From contig CAZUXY010000022.1 in NCBI GenBank assembly GCA_964624235.1, positions 4,474-68,473 on the forward strand: a stretch of DNA of 64,000 nucleotides, read 5' to 3'. Positions 17,738 through 24,410 of the stretch are shown here, one piece after another (positions within the stretch are counted from its first letter, which is position 1; the number at the start of each line of letters is the position of its first letter). Position numbers and translations under genes: made by a program. Below the pieces are notes generated by a model, which worked only from the letters and a program-made list of their open reading frames with translations, did not search any database and had not been told where the DNA came from. Source of the DNA: CAZUXY01 sp964624235 (GTDB taxonomy: Bacteria > Spirochaetota > UBA4802 > UBA5368).

Positions 17738-17786
17738 GCATACCTGCCGCGCCTCTGCTCTGCACGCGAAATTCGGCGGGTTTTTT
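17738..17786 (+). ncRNA. Candidate small structured RNA (possible RNA antitoxin of Abi_2)
   Basis: Between a good promoter and the Abi_2 ATG lies a roughly 50-nt unit. CCTGCCG (17743-17749) pairs with CGGCGGG (17774-17780) and six T follow (17781-17786), then ATTTTT. The loop holds CGC.../GCG segments (17750-17752 and 17766-17768) that can nest or form a pseudoknot. Abi_2/AbiF proteins are known to travel with short structured RNAs just upstream (AbiF RNA in Rfam). Whether this sequence fits that family needs a covariance-model search. A plain attenuator for the Abi_2 gene is the main alternative. Confidence 0.5.
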
Positions 17787-17805
17787 ATTTTTAGGGGTGC
17801 CCTGA

Positions 17806-18696
17806 ATGGAGTACCTTAAGCCGCCTCTTACCCTCGAAGAACAGGCTGAAAAACTGCTCTCACGCGGGTTGATCGCGGACAAAAATGAGCTGATCCATCG
17901 GCTTCAAAGCGTTAATTATTATCGCCTGAGTGCCTACCTGTATCCTTATCGAACCCCGGATGACTGCTTCAGGGAAAATACGACACTTCATATTGTATGG
18001 AAGCATTATACCTTTGACCGTCAATTACGACTACTGGTAATGGATGCTGTGGAAAGAGTGGAGGTGGCGGTTCGTACGCAGCTTGTGTATCATTTTGCGC
18101 ATCGTTATGGAGCATTCGGATATACAGAGAAAAAGAACCTGATAAATATGGACGCTGAAACCTTTAATCACTGGTTAAGGGACCTCGAACATGAAACCAG
18201 GAGAAGCCGGGAGGCTTTTGTCGACCACTTCCACAACAAATACGGCGATTTACATGATCGACTTCCCATATGGATGATAGCTGAAATTATGAGTTTTGGC
18301 CGGATGCTTACCATGTTTAACGGTGTTGATGCCGGTTTGAAAAGAGTAATCGGCCGTGAGTACGGAATTCCCGACGCGACTCTTCAAAACTGGCTAGGCG
18401 CGCTAAATGTAATTCGCAATATATGCGCACATCATGGGCGTCTGTGGAACCGAGAGTTGCCGTTTAAGCCCTATATTCCGAGGATCAATAAATACCCGGA
18501 ATGGCATAAACCGATTGAAGTGGAAAACACTCGCATTTTCGTCATACTTACGATACTGAGATACTTATTGCGCCGTGTCGCACCGACAAGCGACTGGGCG
18601 ACGCGAATGAATGCCCTCCTTCACACATATCCGGAAGTCTCTTTATCGTCGATGGGATTTCCTGTCGGATGGGAGGAGAGCCCTTTATGGAGATAG
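17806..18696 (+). CDS. Abi_2 family (AbiD/AbiF-type) HEPN abortive-infection protein
   Basis: 296 residues with the Abi_2 layout: LTLEEQAEKLLSRGL at the start, SVNYYRLSAYLYPY (about 43-56), FDRQLRLLVMDAVERVEVAVR (about 75-95), and RNICAHHGRLWNR (about 204-216). The last has the R-x4-H signature of HEPN RNases. Such proteins act as RNA-cutting toxins in abortive infection and are recent relatives of the Cas13 lineage. The ATG is preceded by AGGGG but the spacing is poor. A T-rich terminator-like element sits 20 bases upstream, so output should be low unless that element is read through. It ends the repeat-bounded defence block, 72 bases before a strong hairpin. Confidence 0.85.
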   Translation: MEYLKPPLTLEEQAEKLLSRGLIADKNELIHRLQSVNYYRLSAYLYPYRTPDDCFRENTTLHIVWKHYTFDRQLRLLVMDAVERVEVAVRTQLVYHFAHRYGAFGYTEKKNLINMDAETFNHWLRDLEHETRRSREAFVDHFHNKYGDLHDRLPIWMIAEIMSFGRMLTMFNGVDAGLKRVIGREYGIPDATLQNWLGALNVIRNICAHHGRLWNRELPFKPYIPRINKYPEWHKPIEVENTRIFVILTILRYLLRRVAPTSDWATRMNALLHTYPEVSLSSMGFPVGWEESPLWR

Positions 18697-18768
18697 AGTT
18701 GAACGATTACGTTTCGGGTAGCTCGTCAGGCCGAGTGGACATATGTTAATGAGTATCATATAACGGAG

Positions 18769-18788
18769 CCCTCTCCCGTGGGAGAGGG
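18769..18788. repeat. Short perfect palindrome, REP-like
   Basis: CCCTCTCCC and GGGAGAGGG pair over nine bases with a GT loop, followed by a GC-rich tail GCGCGCCGGCGGCGGGGTGAGG. No T-run follows, so it is not a classical terminator. It has the look of the widespread CTCTCCC/GGGAGAG palindromic repeats. Copy B of the direct repeat starts 24 bases further on. Confidence 0.55.
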
Positions 18789-18812
18789 CGCGCCGGCGGC
18801 GGGGTGAGGTCA

Positions 18813-19038
18813 ATCTGGCAACATCAGCGGGGAGTTCTTTTGCCGCGAAGGCCTCCATTGCCAGCAGCGGGGAGCACTCCGGGGAACCTGTGATTAAGTT
18901 CTTCCATGACGGTGTTGAGTATGCTCGATCATACAGATGCTGCTGGGGGCATTATTATAATTGCAACAGGACCCGAATAGGGATGTACTGTAAGGCTTTG
19001 GATTCGATTGTGTAGATATGATGGTCTGATAAGTTCAA
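18813..19038 (+). pseudogene. 226-bp direct repeat, copy B: 5'-truncated copy of the small Cys-rich gene
   Basis: It matches 15675-15900 with four mismatches. The reading frame for the last 67 residues stays open to TAG at 19013-19015, but the first 28 codons are missing and replaced by the GC-rich palindromic tail, leaving no start codon. It is therefore a partial gene copy. With copy A it brackets the darT-darG-Abi_2 block. Confidence 0.85.
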
Positions 19039-19306
19039 ATTAACCTTCCCAACTAAACATCACCCTCCAGAAAAACATCAATAAATTTCATATTCTCGGA
19101 ATATTCTGTGGCGAAATTCCTCGTTGGAGAGTATATAGAGGTGGAGCTAATTTAAAGTATGACCCATAGGAGGTGATAAGAATATAAAAGATTCAAGCAG
19201 CAATGGATAGAATAACAATGGACGGGAGCGACACATATAGTCCCCCCCTCCCTGGAAGCGCAGGGGGCCATTCTATCCAAAACACTTATTGAGATGGAGG
19301 ATTTCC
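19039..19306 (+). other. Structured region before rep, candidate replication origin
   Basis: No clear gene. GGATAGAAT (19205-19213) and ATTCTATCC (19270-19278) form a perfect nine-base inverted repeat; inside it CCCCC (from 19242) and GGGGG (19263-19267) can form a second stem. A strong AGGAGGTGAT (about 19168-19177) is followed by no reading frame at normal distance; the first ATG (19203) starts a 29-codon frame ending at 19292 that runs through the inverted repeat. Its place directly before a rolling-circle-type initiator gene suggests an origin or nick site, but this is inference. Confidence 0.4.
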
Positions 19307-20410
19307 ATGAATTCCAATATTGGAATAGACACTCTCAGGTTGGGAGTTAAGAAGTATGCGTTCAGGGACGACTTTAGAGGTTCAATCGTCCCGGTGAATC
19401 GGCGGTTTTCTTCGCAGGATACGAGACCCGCCCCTGTGCTCGGTACTTGTGATGGGCTGTTGAGAGAAGTGGCGTGTGATCCGTTAAGTCTGGTATTTGG
19501 GCGGCGCGCCTTTTTCAACCATGAGTACTTTTCCCTTAATATCGAGTACAGTTTTAAGCTGAAGCAGTCTTTCTGCTCATTAACCATGCATCTCCCTAAA
19601 TATTTCAGGAAGAACAACCTCATCCCCGCCAGCAGAGATGAGGTTGCCCGCGCCATTTCCATTACCAATGAGATTCTCAACCAGGAGGTCGGCTTTGAGT
19701 GCGATTTGCCTGATGCCGATGTTATTCGATTAGATGTGGCGCGCAATGTCGCGGCAGAGGCTTCTTTTCAACATTACATCCCAGTTTTTAGATCAATACA
19801 TATAAACAGGCTCAAGCGTATGTTTGAATATGATTCCTCTGTAAACTTCTCCAATAGTAGACTGGAGCTCATGATCTATGATAAGGTTCGCCAGTTATTG
19901 GAAAAAATGAATGATTTAACAGTAACCTTGGATAACTTGATCAGGTTTGAACTTAAGTTCAAGCGACGGGAAGCGGTTTTGAAGTACGTCCACATTGAGA
20001 AGGCATTTCAACTTGAAGAAAACTTCGATCGTATTGAACAGGCATATTTAGATTTCATGCGGTCAAAAGTATTTTATGTCAATAATCCAGTCGACCAATG
20101 CAACGAGATGGACTTGAAGGGGGTTTTAAACTTCTATCGAAATAGGTGCGAAAGAGACTATTTTCAGGTCCATACGAGCGATATCGGAATCAACAAACTG
20201 ATCCAGGAATATGGGCTGGAATACGTTCTGAATGTATTGGGGAGCCTGGAAAAAGAAAATGGCTTAAAAGATCAGAGTATCAAGAAGAAGCTCTATCGAT
20301 TTCGCAAGGACATTGATGCCAGTAAGGTGCGCTACAGCTCTCTAGGGGAAAACTCGGTTCCGTATCTCGAACGTTATTTTGAATTACGGAACAAGGTGCT
20401 GGCGGCGTGA
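19307..20410 (+). CDS. Phage/plasmid replication initiator, gene II/X-like
   Basis: 367 residues from ATG 19307, chosen because GGAGG lies six bases before it; a TTG six codons earlier is unlikely. The pattern NIGIDTLRLGV at the start, IRLDVARNVAA near the middle and LIRFELKFKR with later LNFYRNRCERDYF recalls the replication proteins of filamentous phages and related plasmids, which nick DNA for rolling-circle replication. I see several candidate Tyr residues but cannot assign the nicking one. With the structured region before it and the serine recombinase after it, it suggests a mobile element that replicates after excision or descends from a phage. The family call is moderate. Confidence 0.6.
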   Translation: MNSNIGIDTLRLGVKKYAFRDDFRGSIVPVNRRFSSQDTRPAPVLGTCDGLLREVACDPLSLVFGRRAFFNHEYFSLNIEYSFKLKQSFCSLTMHLPKYFRKNNLIPASRDEVARAISITNEILNQEVGFECDLPDADVIRLDVARNVAAEASFQHYIPVFRSIHINRLKRMFEYDSSVNFSNSRLELMIYDKVRQLLEKMNDLTVTLDNLIRFELKFKRREAVLKYVHIEKAFQLEENFDRIEQAYLDFMRSKVFYVNNPVDQCNEMDLKGVLNFYRNRCERDYFQVHTSDIGINKLIQEYGLEYVLNVLGSLEKENGLKDQSIKKKLYRFRKDIDASKVRYSSLGENSVPYLERYFELRNKVLAA

Positions 20411-20456
20411 TTATGATGGGGATTGTTGATACTGGAAAATTTAAAGTGAGAATATT

Positions 20457-20690
20457 ATGAAAAATATAAATACAGATAGTAAGAATTTGGCGGCACATTT
20501 TAATGAAATTAAGGATGCTAGGATGAATGAAGAACGTATCATTGGTCTTGTATCTGAGTGTCTTATTTCATTGGCAAAAGAATTTTATCAGAACTCTCCT
20601 CTCACGGTTCAGTTCAACATCAATCCACAGAGGGATGAGTTGTCCTGTTCAATAACTAAAAAGGTGAGGTTTAATCGCATCAACAATTAA
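20457..20690 (+). CDS. Hypothetical small protein, 77 aa
   Basis: The frame starts 46 bases after rep and codes for 77 residues, with a helical first half and a polar, strand-like second half ending CSITKKVRFNRINN. No domain recognised and no membrane segment. A weak GTGAG precedes the ATG. It lies between rep and a strong terminator, so it is probably transcribed with rep. It could be a small accessory replication or single-strand-binding protein, as filamentous-phage-like elements often carry next to rep; that is a guess. Confidence 0.45.
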   Translation: MKNINTDSKNLAAHFNEIKDARMNEERIIGLVSECLISLAKEFYQNSPLTVQFNINPQRDELSCSITKKVRFNRINN

Positions 20691-20750
20691 TAATAAAGGA
20701 TTCAATAATTCCTCATAGCGCCACCGGCGAGACGACAACCGAAGAGAAGG

Positions 20751-20807
20751 CCGTCACTTTTTAATGACTTAGATGCATGAGTCGTTAAAGGTGACGGTTT
20801 TTTTATT
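20751..20807 (+). terminator. Rho-independent terminator after rep and small gene
   Basis: CCGTCAC (20751-20757) pairs with GTGACGG (20791-20797), with further pairing inside (TTTTTAATGACT against AGTCGTTAAAG), and is followed by TTTTTTTA. A classic strong intrinsic terminator that closes the rep unit before the recombinase genes. Confidence 0.85.
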
Positions 20808-20863
20808 TTGCCTGGAGGCGGTGAGTAGAGGGGAACTGACATAAATCCAATGGTATAAGTGAT

Positions 20864-21049
20864 ATGAAATCAAATTATACAAATATAAAAGAGCTTGAAT
20901 TCTCCGAAGAATCGGTACAGATGTTTAGGGAGCGATTATATAAGTTCGCAGAACTTTGTACCCAGAGAAGGGAAAAGATAAATGGAAGGATTAGAGAAGA
21001 AAATCAAAAATGCAAAAGGGGAACTGTGCTTCAGCTACGCCCGCATTAG
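20864..21049 (+). CDS. Hypothetical small protein, 61 aa, overlapping the recombinase
   Basis: The frame begins 56 bases after the terminator and overlaps the serine recombinase start by 68 bases in another frame. The product is mostly helical (SEESVQMFRERLYKFAEL). No domain recognised. It may be a small regulator or a leader whose translation opens the recombinase start. The long overlap weakens the case for it, so confidence is low. Confidence 0.35.
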   Translation: MKSNYTNIKELEFSEESVQMFRERLYKFAELCTQRREKINGRIREENQKCKRGTVLQLRPH

Positions 21050-22514
21050 TTCTCGCAAGCAGGAAAAAGGGAATTCCCTTGAGGACCAGAAATCCGAAGC
21101 ATACGCTTATGCCGAACGGAATAATCTGAATCTGGTCCATGTGTTCGAAGCCGTTGAATCAGCCTATGATGAAGATCGGGTCGTATTCAATGAAATGTTC
21201 CAGGCGGCGCGTCGGTATGATGTAAAGCATATTATTTTTAAGACCTATGACCGGGCTGCCCGGAATTCTCTGGATTGGCATAAGGTAACTAATGGCATTA
21301 AGAAATATAGATTTATTATTCATTTTTATGAAATGAATATCATGTTGGATGAGAGTAGTACCGCTGAAGAATTTTTCATGGGGAACATGAACAATGCAAT
21401 GGCTCAGTTTTGGAGCAATAAGATAGCTCAAAGCATAAAGAGGGCAAATTATCACAAGGTTCTCACCAGGAAGACTGCTATCAGGGCACCTCTTGGGTAT
21501 ATTTGGAACGCTGAAGAAAAACAATGGGTGATCGACCGCGATGCTATATCAATAATCAAGGAAATCTACGACAGTTTTAACAACAATATGAGTTTGAGTG
21601 AAGTAGTGGATTTACTTAATGCGAAAGGTTGTCGTACAGCAAAAGGGAGCAGGTGGCATAAATCTACAGTAGACCATGTATTGAGAAATAAGTTTTATGC
21701 GGGATATTTAAAATATAAGGGGAAGTATCTGGAAGGTGCCCACGAGCCGGTCTTCACCCTGGAATATTGGGAAAAAACGCAGCGGGGATTCGAAAATAGA
21801 TTCAAGGGATGGAAGCAAAACGACACGGGTTTTCTATTGAGGGGATTCGTTCGTTGTGCGGAGTGTAAGAGATTGTACTATGGAGTCAGAGCTAAGAAAT
21901 ATGTTTATTATGATCATAAATGCGACGGGATCGACCATAAAAAGATACGCGAAGAAGCATTATTGGAGATGCTCGATACTGAAGTTGAAAAAATAATCTT
22001 TGATGATAATTATGCCGACTTCTTGATGAAGTTGTTGAAAAAAACTCTTCGGGATGACCGCCGGGTAAGGGAAAAGGGAGAATCGGATTTGTCAAAGAGA
22101 GTGAATGAGCTCAGAAGAAAAAAGGATAAACTCCTCGAATTATATGTTGATAGTGTAATTGATAAAGATGATTTGTATCGTAAGGTAGAAGGGATAGAGA
22201 AGGATATTGTTGTACTTGAACAGAAGCGGAAACAGCTCGATATAGATGTGTCTAAACACGAATACAAGGCGGTAGAAATAATAGACTTCCTTCGTAATTT
22301 CTCTTCGACTTACCTGCAAGACACGCCTGAAGGGAAACTTCAGTTCCTCAAACTGATGGCGGCCGGGGCGACGATTGACAAGGGCAAAATAAAAGTCGAA
22401 TGGCTTAAACCATTCGACTTTCTGTTGACTCCAGAGTTGAAGTCCTATGCTGCTCCCCCGGTAGGACTCGAACCTACGACCAATTGGTTAACAGCCAACT
22501 GCTCTACCGACTGA
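20982..22514 (+). CDS. Large serine recombinase / integrase
   Basis: 510 residues. The N-terminal resolvase domain has YARISSRKQEKGNSLEDQ, in which one of the adjacent Ser residues is the nucleophile, and KTYDRAARN. A Recombinase domain follows (about 160-270), then a zinc-ribbon-like segment with Cys pairs (VRCAECKRLYY) and a coiled coil (about 365-430) that controls synapsis. Such enzymes integrate and excise mobile elements. The last 20 or so residues are encoded by the reverse strand of the tRNA-Asn gene, so the natural C-terminus depends on the chromosomal target. This places the recombinase at the right end of the element, next to its attachment site. Confidence 0.88.
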   Translation: MEGLEKKIKNAKGELCFSYARISSRKQEKGNSLEDQKSEAYAYAERNNLNLVHVFEAVESAYDEDRVVFNEMFQAARRYDVKHIIFKTYDRAARNSLDWHKVTNGIKKYRFIIHFYEMNIMLDESSTAEEFFMGNMNNAMAQFWSNKIAQSIKRANYHKVLTRKTAIRAPLGYIWNAEEKQWVIDRDAISIIKEIYDSFNNNMSLSEVVDLLNAKGCRTAKGSRWHKSTVDHVLRNKFYAGYLKYKGKYLEGAHEPVFTLEYWEKTQRGFENRFKGWKQNDTGFLLRGFVRCAECKRLYYGVRAKKYVYYDHKCDGIDHKKIREEALLEMLDTEVEKIIFDDNYADFLMKLLKKTLRDDRRVREKGESDLSKRVNELRRKKDKLLELYVDSVIDKDDLYRKVEGIEKDIVVLEQKRKQLDIDVSKHEYKAVEIIDFLRNFSSTYLQDTPEGKLQFLKLMAAGATIDKGKIKVEWLKPFDFLLTPELKSYAAPPVGLEPTTNWLTANCSTD

Positions 22515-22525
22515 GCTACAGGGGA
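22453..22525 (-). tRNA. tRNA-Asn(GTT)
   Basis: Reverse strand, 73 nt. A seven-base acceptor stem (TCCCCTG with CGGGGGA), D arm AGCTCAGTCGGTAGAGC, anticodon arm with loop CTGTTAA (anticodon GTT) and a T arm GGTTCGAGTCC are all present. No CCA is encoded. Its 3' end faces the recombinase gene, which overlaps it. It is probably the attachment gene, with its 3' end restored by the element. Confidence 0.93.
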
Positions 22526-22794
22526 ATATTCAAAGACCACGACTTCCTGTACGTNNNNNNNNNNNNNNNNNNNNNNNNNNNNNNNNNNNNNNNNNNNNNN
22601 NNNNNNNNNNNNNNNNNNNNNNNNNNNNNNNNNNNNNNNNNNNNNNNNNNNNNNATTGTCAATTGGTTAATCCCGGCAATCCGGGACTCTACCGACTGAG
22701 CTACAGGGGAATATTCAAAGACCACGACTTCCTGTACGTATTGTCAATTGGTTAATCCCGGCAATCCGGGACTCTACCGACTGAGCTACAGGGG
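22526..22794 (-). repeat. Tandem 85-bp repeats carrying 5' tRNA-Asn halves, with assembly gap
   Basis: Units at 22655-22739 and 22740-22794 (partial) repeat with an 85-base period, and 22526-22554 matches the end of a unit. Read on the reverse strand each has the acceptor 5' side and D arm of the tRNA-Asn, then TCCCGGATTGCCGGGA in place of the anticodon arm, then TTAACCAATTG as in the true gene, but no T arm. They are not functional tRNAs. Positions 22555-22654 are 100 N, so copy number is unknown. Repeated integration scars or an assembly artefact are both possible. Confidence 0.7.
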
Positions 22795-23065
22795 TATGGG
22801 GTTTGTAAAAGAACTAATGATTGAAAACCTTCTACAGGAATAACATCCCCGGCGTAACGGGCTTTTGTCGCTTTTGTAATATGCCCTTTCTCCGTTAGCG
22901 CTCTTCAAGGTGGCTAACGTAATAAAAATAATAATACCGGGTGTCAATAATTTTTACAAAAAAACAGGCATTTTTATTATTTTTATCTTGCCGTCCTTTC
23001 TTTCCGAAATATTTAATAATACTGTGTCGTTTCGGCGGTTTCAGAATACTAGTGACGGGGTACCG
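22795..23065. other. Intergenic stretch at the island/chromosome border
   Basis: About 270 AT-rich bases between the tRNA-half repeats and the first core-type gene. Open codons continue upstream of 23066 in the frame of the next gene, but they read as AT-rich, intergenic-like sequence. I see no convincing promoter, terminator or RNA. Confidence 0.4.
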
Positions 23066-24289
23066 ATGCCGGATAATGAAAGGGTGGATAGATCCACGGA
23101 AAATAACCTGGTAAAGATCGGGACCGGCACCATTAACGCTGAAACCGGCAATGCTGATGCCGCGGAAGATTCCTCCGTCACCCGGGAAGATGCGGGGGTG
23201 AACCTCCTCAGGGAAAAGACTTTTACCGAGGAATTACGAAGCCTGATCGACCAGGTGACCCGTCCTGGCGACCATGAACCCCTGGAGCAAAGGCTGGACC
23301 AGCTCACCGAGGAAGAGGTGATCTATCACCTGCACAAGATCTTCTATCAAACCATCAACCTGGTAAACCTGGATAAGGTGAATTCATGCTTCAATCCTTT
23401 CGATTATGGATCGGGAATCCATGAAGACACGATAATAAGGGCCGTGTACGACGAAATGGACAGGCTGGATATGTCGCATTTCGCCCTGCTGCCGTATCAC
23501 CTCAACAAGAAATGTTTCATGCCCACCATAAACCATATCACGGCCCTGGATATGACAAACCTCTATATCGATCCTTCGGACCATCTTTATAACGGAACCA
23601 TCGAGAGCGCCGAAGGGATAATGATAATCCCCGGCCTTATAAACGACGACCCGCTGTTGAAAAAAAGGTTTATACCCGGCAATGCCCTGGAAGAGAACTA
23701 TTACTACCTCAACACACTAAAAAACATACACAGGGGCCTTTCAGCGGAGGTTCTGGCGCTGCAGGAGGGGTATGTCATGGATGCCGGTTTTTCACCCCTG
23801 CTGCTCATAGAGCTCGACAGAAAAAAATACCAGGATGATCCCCGGCAGGTATACTTTAAAATAGCCAGAAACCTGCAGGTGATTTTATTGCTTTATTCCA
23901 ACATGGAGTACATGAAGATCAGGTCCGTAGAAAATAAAGGATTCAGGCAGTACATAAAATCCATGGAGTATTTTTTCCAGTACATAATGAAAAACAAGGG
24001 CGGAAGGTGCTACATCATCAGGTTCAACAGATATTACCAGAAACAAACCTTCTACCTGAAGTCATATCTTATCACCAAAATCAGGACGGCCCTGACATGG
24101 AAATCGATGCTTTTGAACCTGGATGAATCACGTGTTATCGTGGTCGCCGATACCTATGACATAGCACCCATGGAAAAGTTAGTACAGGAATTGAAAGAGG
24201 GCCTCGAAAAAGAGATACAATGCGAGATTATTGAAGAACCTGCCAGAAACGGTTTTTACTCCTTTCTCGAGAATGTCGTGTTTAAATAA
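23066..24289 (+). CDS. Hypothetical protein, about 407 aa, no recognised domain
   Basis: The frame is open from 22910, but I take ATG 23066 (MPDNERVDRST) because the upstream 52 codons are AT-rich and unlike the rest. The product is soluble, without signal peptide after this start. It has an acidic N-terminal linker (1-60), then a helical region (LTEEEVIYHLHKIFYQTINL) and a mixed region ending DESRVIVVADTYDIAPMEKLV. No enzyme motif seen. If the long start were used, a hydrophobic N-terminus would be present. It is the first gene outside the island and is followed by a palindromic hairpin. Possibly a spirochaete-specific protein. Confidence 0.65.
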   Translation: MPDNERVDRSTENNLVKIGTGTINAETGNADAAEDSSVTREDAGVNLLREKTFTEELRSLIDQVTRPGDHEPLEQRLDQLTEEEVIYHLHKIFYQTINLVNLDKVNSCFNPFDYGSGIHEDTIIRAVYDEMDRLDMSHFALLPYHLNKKCFMPTINHITALDMTNLYIDPSDHLYNGTIESAEGIMIIPGLINDDPLLKKRFIPGNALEENYYYLNTLKNIHRGLSAEVLALQEGYVMDAGFSPLLLIELDRKKYQDDPRQVYFKIARNLQVILLLYSNMEYMKIRSVENKGFRQYIKSMEYFFQYIMKNKGGRCYIIRFNRYYQKQTFYLKSYLITKIRTALTWKSMLLNLDESRVIVVADTYDIAPMEKLVQELKEGLEKEIQCEIIEEPARNGFYSFLENVVFK

Positions 24290-24294
24290 AATTT

Positions 24295-24359
24295 GCCCGC
24301 TCCTCCTTCCGTTCCGGTACATATCTAGATATATGTACGGTTGCCGGGGAGGAACGGGC
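24295..24359. other. Nested palindromic hairpin between genes
   Basis: GCCCG (24295-24299) pairs with CGGGC (24355-24359), with TCCTCC/GGAGGA continuing the stem, and an inner perfect stem GTACATAT (24317-24324) / ATATGTAC (24331-24338). No T-run follows on either strand. It may act as a transcript-end hairpin or a protein-binding site. Confidence 0.5.
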
Positions 24360-24410
24360 CTGTGAGCGGGGTTGGTTTCCTTCCGGCGCAACGAGAAACC
24401 GGTTAACTGC

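Noticed and set aside
15900..18812. Composite transposon between the direct repeats
   Set aside because: No transposase gene, no terminal inverted repeats in the copies and no target duplication seen.
1..22514. CRISPR array or cas genes
   Set aside because: No regularly spaced short repeats and no Cas motifs; the Abi_2 protein has only a single HEPN motif.
22484..22725. Open frames running through the N gap
   Set aside because: They consist of unknown bases and tRNA-derived repeats.
22655..22794. Additional functional tRNA-Asn genes
   Set aside because: The units lack the T arm and the acceptor 3' half, and the anticodon loop is replaced.
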